Assembly: GCA_963969495.1 (NCBI GenBank)
Contig: OZ018321.1
Location: 103,946,566 to 104,010,565 of the forward strand
Direction of reading: 5' to 3'
DNA length: 64,000 bases
From: Ceratothoa steindachneri
Taxonomy: Eukaryota > Arthropoda > Malacostraca > Isopoda > Cymothoidae
A program made the translations under genes and the position numbers. Shown one piece after another: positions 58,641 through 64,000 of the stretch (position 1 is its first letter; the number at the start of each line of letters is the position of its first letter). Under the pieces are notes generated by a model, which was not told the origin of the DNA, did not search any database, and saw only the letters and a list, made by a program, of their open reading frames with translations.

Positions 58641-60295
58641 ATTTCTTTCAGAAATAGGAGGAAATTATCTGACGATGACTCTGCTTATGTGAATTTACAA
58701 AAAGATCCTTTAGACAACATAATAACCCTTTTATCAAGAGGTTTGTTCTATTCTTAAACAATATATTGATTTAATTTCTAAATTTATATCTATGAATGTT
58801 TCTCTAACCCTATATTTATGGCATTGTGTTAAACCCTCACCCCAATAATCATTTAAGTCCGATAGGTAGTTATGTGTTTTCTGTTTCATATGTTTTGTCT
58901 AAATGGTTAACGACTTACCGTACCCCTCTTGTAGGATGCTTCATAGGTTCCATATATTTAATAGTTCTAACCTTACAGAAAAACAGTGCTCTTCCTTACT
59001 CTTCAAACTTCATCTTAGTTAACTTTTATGTTTGTTCCCTTGTTACTAAAGTTACGGTCGACGATTTGCTCCAATTTCTAAAAGATACATTGTTTAACGT
59101 TGAATTATCTGTTCCCCTAATATATATTATAACTTGTTTCACTCGATACTAAAGATTATACTTTTTGCCTACAGTAAAGCGCCAGGTCTAGGCGTCGCTT
59201 TTTTTCAAGAGGAGTAAAGTTCAAGTGTACCCATTTAGAGCCAGGAAATGACTCATATGGCCATGGGACATAGGGTTATTCACCCTGGATATTTCAAATC
59301 TGCCATCGGATTTGGTACTGGGGAGCGTTTTCTAGTGAAAGAAGCCTCATTTAGCAATTCAAAGGCACTCGTAGGTGATTTGAACCATGGGAAACCATCA
59401 ATTCAATAACCATTTTACAGGTCATTGAAGGACTTTCCCTCTTGTTCTTTAATTGTAAATTCCTTCGCTAGAAATTTGGTCTAAATTATATATGGAATTT
59501 TTTTAAACGGTTTACCTCCACTTTATTATTGATCCTTTTACTATTTGGCTTCGATACATCGATGATATCATATGCTTATAGCCCACTTAGGAAATGTACA
59601 CCTTTTTTTAACAAACTTAACTCGCTTGTACGTTCAATTAAATTTAATCTTGAACAAGAATAGAACTCCGTACTTTCTTTCCTAGATTTATTAATACACT
59701 GCACTCCTACTTTTAAATTCTGTCTATCGCAAGTCGACAAATTTCTATTTCAATGTTCACTTTTCCTCCTCTCATATTAAAGATAAAGGGTCTGTTTTTA
59801 TCTGCATGTTTCTTCTTGCCCTTCGAGTGGTTCGTCCTGAAATCTTTGACACAGCATTTTTAAAAGAACTCGACATTGAGCACAAACTATGATATTCTCT
59901 ACATTATTTCATTGATAAATGTCTTGAATTAGCGGGAAAGTATTTTTACCCTGTAGCTGCTCACCCTCCTTTTAATAACAAGAATGGTCTCATAGTTACT
60001 TCTAATACAGCTTTAGCTGCGCTCTCTCATACTTTAAAAAAACTGTAGGCATTTCTCTTTTATTTAATTATAAATATACACCTTACCCTATTGGTGATGT
60101 ATGTATATTGCGTAAAATGTATAGATTGGTCCAAATATTACTTTGGATAATCAGCTAAATGTCTTTCACATGGTAGATCTCAACATAAATATACTGCTAT
60201 ACGTGGTGGGGAGGGTAGTGCATCGATTGGAACTCAGCCTAAATTATCTGTCATGATAAAGATATTATTGTGCGCAATGTTATCGAATCGTCATC
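58641..60295 (+). pseudogene. Decayed PLE-B element
   Basis: The same family as 22986-24097 but far older. Blocks: SAYVNLQKDPLDNI, YVLSKWLTTYRTPLVG, FKIRLRY-type gaps, WLRYIDDIICL (YIDD at about 59554-59565), VRSIKFNLEQE-like text, FLDLLIHCTP, SLVALRVVRPEIFDT-like text and PFNNKNGLIVTSN. The last extends past the point where the other PLE-B copy is cut by mariner. A few bases of GIY-YIG-region text (YKYTPYPIGDVCILRKM) follow to about 60160. The insert is full of stops and ends in a GA-rich tract. Some 59160-59450 sequence between motif A and B is unrelated and may be an insertion. Confidence 0.75.
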
Positions 60296-60302
60296 ATTGG
60301 TA

Positions 60303-60480
60303 TGAGAGAGAGAGAGAGGGAGAGATAGATAGAAAGATTGATAGAGATACAGATTGAGAGGAGGAGAGGAAGATTGAGAGCTTGAGTGAGAGAGAGAAAA
60401 AAAGATTGAGTAAGAGATAATAAAGATTGAGAAAGAGTGAGAGAGAAAGAGAGTTATAATGAGTTAGAAAGAGTTACAAG
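60303..60480. repeat. GA-rich degenerate microsatellite
   Basis: GAGAGA and GATTGAGA-type repeats over about 170 bp. A similar tract lies at 61383-61580. Confidence 0.85.
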
Positions 60481-60842
60481 AAAAGCAGCACCTCAAAAAT
60501 TCTTGCGAAACATACTGAAGAGGCGCGGTATAGTTAAGGCCTAAAATAATAAGCGTGCGGGAAAGTATAGCAAAAAATTAAGTCTCTGTCTGCCCACCTC
60601 TCTTCCCGCAATATGTGGAGAGGGAAACGGAAGAACGACCTAGGCATATTAAAAAATGAGCATACCTATGAATTTTGACAGAATAACTGAATATTTCAAA
60701 GTTTTCGATTGATTAGTGTGTATTCTAACTCGTGCAGTATTATTTTGCACATCCAAGACTTAAACTGTTCACTGCCTCCGATGTAAGATAGTTCCATCTC
60801 TCCTAGATACTGTACCAGTAAAAGTTCCCGCAAACGTTAGTC
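60481..60842. other. Unassigned stretch
   Basis: No recognisable feature. It may be the 3' non-coding part of the LINE remnant to its right. Confidence 0.4.
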
Positions 60843-61380
60843 CTAAATTAGGGGTAGATCTAATTTGTAACCGTGGTTGCGCGTAGGCTTCATATATAAT
60901 TTAATACGTTGTGATAAGCTGGCAACGTATACGGCGCGTCTACAGGGAGAAGAGCCCAATTCTCGTAGCAGGCGTTGGTATCCTTTGTGCCTAAGGGGCG
61001 GGATTAGTTTGGTGGCACTGGCCTGCACTCTTTCGAGCCATTCAATGTATTTACACATTGCTGCTGACCAGAATTGTACCCCGTAATCAATATGCGGCCT
61101 GACTAGAAAGTTGGACAGGGTGAGCAAAATCTTCTGGTTACGGAAACGAAATTATCTCTTTATGTACTCCAACAGTCTCTGTACCCTTTTATCTACCTCG
61201 GCGCGCTGCATATAGAACTTGAGGCGCTGCTGATTTGCATGCCTAAATCTTTCTCTAGTCGGTCTTCTCCAATCGTCCACCCGATAAAAAGTAGTCTTCC
61301 GGGGAGATATTGTGACATATGTGAATTACTTTGCATTTGTCAAAGTTGAATGGCATCTGCCACATCTCGGACAACTCACC
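60843..61380 (-). pseudogene. LINE RT C-terminal fragment (Jockey/CR1 type)
   Basis: Minus strand. From 61380 the text reads MPFNFDKCKVIHICHN (the block after the YxDD box in Jockey/CR1 elements, W..FN..KC..). After a frame change it gives RNQKILLTL and then NFLVRPHIDYGVQFWSA, MCKYIEWLERVQASATKLIP and LRHKGYQRLLRELG, the conserved thumb and post-RT region. At least two frameshifts occur. The GA-rich tract at 61383 cuts off the upstream part. Confidence 0.85.
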
Positions 61381-61382
61381 TA

Positions 61383-61383
61383 A

Positions 61384-61414
<31 letters not shown>

Positions 61415-61612
61415 AGATAAAATAGATATAAAGAAAGATTGAGAGGGAAAAAGATTGAGAAAGGAAAAGAAATAATTAGCAGAAAAAGAGAGAAATATTG
61501 AGAGAAAGGGAGAGAGAAAAAGAATGACATAATAAGAAAGAAATATTGAGAAGAGCGAGAGAGAGATAAAAAGATCGAGAGTAATAGAATATATATATAT
61601 ATATATATATTG
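61383..61612. repeat. GA-rich tract followed by (TA)n
   Basis: GA/GAAA repeats to about 61580, then a TA array at 61590-61612. The PLE-C left copy ends exactly against the TA array. Confidence 0.9.
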
Positions 61613-61660
61613 CATGAAAGACTCGACGTATAGGTGAGAATGGATGGGGAGAAAGAAAAG

Positions 61661-61720
61661 TCCAGACACTGCACAGAGCTCTTTATTGACGTTTCGCCTC
61701 TTGGCTTCCTCAGAATGGAA
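61661..61720 (-). ncRNA. Hammerhead-ribozyme-like motif at the PLE-C 3' end
   Basis: Minus strand: CTGAGGA (61707-61713), one A, hairpin GCC-AAGA-GGC, then GAAACGT and, after a long loop, GTGTC. The core fits CUGANGA/GAAA. Stem III can form from ACGU with GUGU (two wobble pairs), putting cleavage after the C. UGGA just after it can pair with UCCA two bases upstream of the core as stem I. This is a better fit than in PLE-A, and the same one-base insertion before stem II is present. Confidence 0.45.
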
Positions 61721-61763
61721 CTGACAAGAGAGATGGAAGATCGCCGCTCGACCATTCGTAAAG

Positions 61764-62629
61764 TTAGTCTGGGTCGCGGTCACTTGCTCTTCCCCGGCCG
61801 TTTCCCCCTCGTCTCGACCCTTCCGCCTCTTCATTAATGAGCCTTGCCGCACCTGTCGCCAGCTTGAAGAAACCGTCCCGGTGATTTGTCGACCTATAGG
61901 AGAGAATATATGTAGCTTCAATAATCCTGCGCTCACGTTTTGATAAACCTTTTTGAACTATACTCACCCCATCCCATTTGGGTAAATGCCCACATTCATC
62001 TATATGCACCACTAACGAGTTTGAAGTTCTATGTGCCCGGACGTCCCTCTTATGCTCACTAAGTCTAGTTTTAATGTCCCTACCAGTCTCTCCGTAATAA
62101 CTCTTGTCGCACCCTTCACACGGAATCTGATAGATTATGCCCCTATCCGTTTGGGCCCTAAACTTTTTGTGCGAAACCAATTCCTTGATCTTCGTCCCAG
62201 CATGATCGGCAACTAGCAAACCCGTTTTCCTGAGGGCCACATTTATGTTCTGCGCAGCCTTGCAGTAAGGCGCTGAAAGGTACCTGACCCCATCCAATGT
62301 GCCTGTCAAAGCCTCATTATCCGCGGTCCCATTTGTCGTGCTACTCATTTTGCCTCTTTCCGATATCCCGACCGCTTTATACCTCAACTTTATTAAGAGA
62401 CCCTCCGGATACTTTAGTTTCATAAAAGCATTCTTTATGTAGTTATACTCATCAGTTAAAAACTGTTGGCTACAAATCCGGATGGCCCTGAGGTAGAATC
62501 CTATGACTACCCCAGTCTTCGTTCTATCGCTGTGTCCCGATAAATAATGGATGAAGTCATCCTTATTAGTGGGTTTCCTGTAAACGGAAAACTCAGTTGC
62601 ACTCCCAACCCTATGTATAAGTGTTTCCA
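61764..62629 (-). pseudogene. PLE-C C-terminal RT end and GIY-YIG nuclease, 5'-truncated but open
   Basis: An open frame of about 288 codons from the junction to the stop. It begins after the RT catalytic box: LETLIHRVGSATEFSVYRKP, then GFYLRAIRICSQQFLTDEY. The nuclease part starts RGIIYQIPCEGC (GIY-like strand with a Cys pair), SYYGETGRDIKTRLSEHKRD (YYG for YIG, Arg and His in place) and has RIIEATYILSY with the catalytic Glu region. The C-terminus is Gly/Arg-rich (RRGGNGRGRASDRD). The apparent N-terminal 20 residues of the open frame belong to antisense sequence of the right copy. No frameshift is visible. Confidence 0.9.
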
Positions 62630-64000
62630 GGAGAACGGAAAGGGGTAAGAAAATGACCCACCTCATTGAGGAAATCCCCAGACCCCCCAAAATGAGGGGG
62701 CTCCCAAAAACCTACAAACAAGGGGTTCCTCTTAGACCTATCACATCGGGAGTGGGAAGCGCTCCCCACAGAATTGCAAAGCACTGGCCAGACCATTGTC
62801 GCAGGGACTGGGAAAAATTAGCAAAGCGCATTTAAAGAATTCGACCGATTTAAAGGAGAGGTTAATCGGGGTCAACTTACAGGGAAAGAAAATGGTAAGC
62901 TTTGATGTAAAATCGCTGTTCACCAATGTCCCTGTTAACGGTGCTTTGGAGGCAGTGGCAAAATTGTTACTCGTCTTGAATGACGCTGACCTACCCGTTA
63001 GTAAAAGGGACTATATAAAGTTAGTTTCGCTATGCGTGAGCTTTGGTGCGTTCACCTTTGAAGGGGAAGAATTTCGACAATACAGGGGACTGGCGATGGG
63101 ATCTCCACTTAGCGCTGTCATGGCATGCCTATTCATGGAGGTCCTTGAAACAGAGAAATTGATGAGGGTATTCGGGGAGGGTGACTCCTTGTGGTTGAGA
63201 TATGTAGACGATGTTCTGGCCATAATTCCTGAAAATACTGACGTCAATGAGAAATTAGAGCGGTTGAATGAGATAAACGGTAGCATACAGTTTACTGTAG
63301 AGGAAGAAGTTAACAACAGGATTCCTTTTCTGGAAACACTTATACATAGGGTTGGGAGTGCAACTGAGTTTTCCGTTTACAGGAAACCCACTAATAAGGA
63401 TGACTTCATCCATTATTTATCTGGACACAGCGATAGAACGAAGACTGGGGTAGTGATATGATTCTACCTCAGGGCCATCCGGATTTGTAGCCAACAGTTT
63501 TTAACTGATGAGTATAACTACATAAAGAATGCTTTTATGAAACTAAAGTATCCGGAGGGTCTCTTAAAAAAGTTGAGGTATAAAGCGGTCGGGATATCGG
63601 AAAGAGGCAAAATGAGTAGCACGACAAATGGGACCGCGGATAATGAGGCTTTGACAGGCACATTGGATGGGGTCAGGTACCTTTCAGCGCCTTACTGCAA
63701 GGCTGCGCAGAACATAAATGTGGCCCTCAGGAAAACGGGTTTGCTAGTTGCCGATCATGCTGGGACGAAGATCAAGGAATTGGTTTCGCACAAAAAGTTT
63801 AGGGCCCAAACGGATAGGGGCATAATCTATCAGATTCCGTGTGAAGGGTGCGACAAGAGTTATTACGGAGAGACTGGTAGGGACATTAAAACTAGACTTA
63901 GTGAGCATAAGAGGGACGTCCGGGCACATAGAACTTCAAACTCGTTAGTGGTGCATATAGATGAATGTGGGCATTTACCCAAATGGGATGGGGTGAGTAT
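62630..64000 (+). pseudogene. PLE-C right copy, RT and GIY-YIG, running off the window
   Basis: Plus strand. It starts in the RT N-terminal part: EEIPRPPKMRGLPKTYKQG and VPLRPITSGVGSAP. A frameshift at about 62785-62800 follows, then SFDVKSLFTNVPV (motif A), YRGLAMGSPLSAVMA (motif B), LRYVDDVLAII (catalytic box, about 63201-63212) and IPFLETLIHRVG. At 63459-63461 a TGA replaces the GGA (Gly) codon that the left copy has at the same place. The frame is open again to the window end, through IYQIPCEGC and YYGETGRDIKTRL of the nuclease. The missing N-terminal part and the stop make it inactive. Confidence 0.9.

Larger units (their letters stand above)
61613..62629 (-). mobile_element. PLE-C left copy, 5'-truncated
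   Basis: Minus strand. The 3' end touches a (TA)n array, and homology begins abruptly at 62629 in the codons for LETLIHRVG. It is joined head to head with the right copy at 62629/62630. The two copies overlap in 63320-64000 (right) and 61950-62629 (left) with very high identity by eye. Confidence 0.9.

Overview
The window looks like repeat-dense nuclear DNA from an invertebrate, most probably an arthropod and perhaps a crustacean. The grounds are the AT-rich background, very many long (TA)n arrays, mariner/Tc1 transposases of arthropod type, several Penelope-like element (PLE) families, Jockey-like LINEs, Ty3/gypsy elements, and a decayed copy of a multi-copy protein family I associate with arthropod genomes. 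The species cannot be fixed from sequence alone. I found no convincing host gene, tRNA, rRNA, CRISPR array or bacterial operon. Nearly every coding trace belongs to a mobile element.

Layout. 1-1.2 kb: LINE reverse transcriptase running in from the left edge. 1.2-12.7 kb: mostly non-coding, with a GC-richer unidentified block (3.4-5.2 kb), a Jockey-like RT scrap (6.8-7.1 kb) and a ~126-bp tandem repeat (7.6-8.3 kb). 12.8-24.8 kb: a PLE complex. It holds an intact 829-codon PLE (copy 1), a tandem second copy, a third copy in opposite orientation, and between copies 2 and 3 a 1.17-kb inverted duplicate of a PLE-B/mariner chimera whose other copy lies at 23.3-24.5 kb. 27.3-28 kb and 29.5-30.4 kb: two more PLE families. 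28.8-29.2 kb: a ~370-bp (TA)n tract. 29.2-29.5 kb: a 307-bp fold-back element. 30.8-32.5 kb: Tc1 and mariner-like remnants. 35-36.4 kb: a decayed Jockey-like LINE. 38-38.9 kb: a ~28-bp minisatellite. 41-45 kb: a Ty3/gypsy element whose integrase lies upstream of reverse transcriptase and RNase H (Gmr1-like order). 46.5-48.2 kb: a LINE ORF1/RT remnant. 50.9-52.2 kb: a mariner-like element with terminal inverted repeats. 53-56.2 kb: a conventional-order gypsy element. 56.3-58.1 kb: the multi-copy family pseudogene. 58.6-60.3 kb: another decayed PLE-B. 60.8-61.4 kb: a LINE remnant. 61.6-64 kb: two PLE-C copies head to head, the right one running off the window.

The main biological interest is the behaviour of the PLEs. 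Three unrelated families each show a head-to-head inverted junction of 5'-truncated copies. Their 3' ends repeatedly abut (TA)n arrays. Two families carry a hammerhead-ribozyme-like core (CUGANGA, hairpin, GAAAC) near the 3' end. PLE-A copies are nearly identical and one reading frame is uninterrupted, so the family was active recently. The second highlight is the Gmr1-like gypsy element, where integrase C-terminus and RT N-terminus lie in one uninterrupted frame and the gag has a SCAN-like block.
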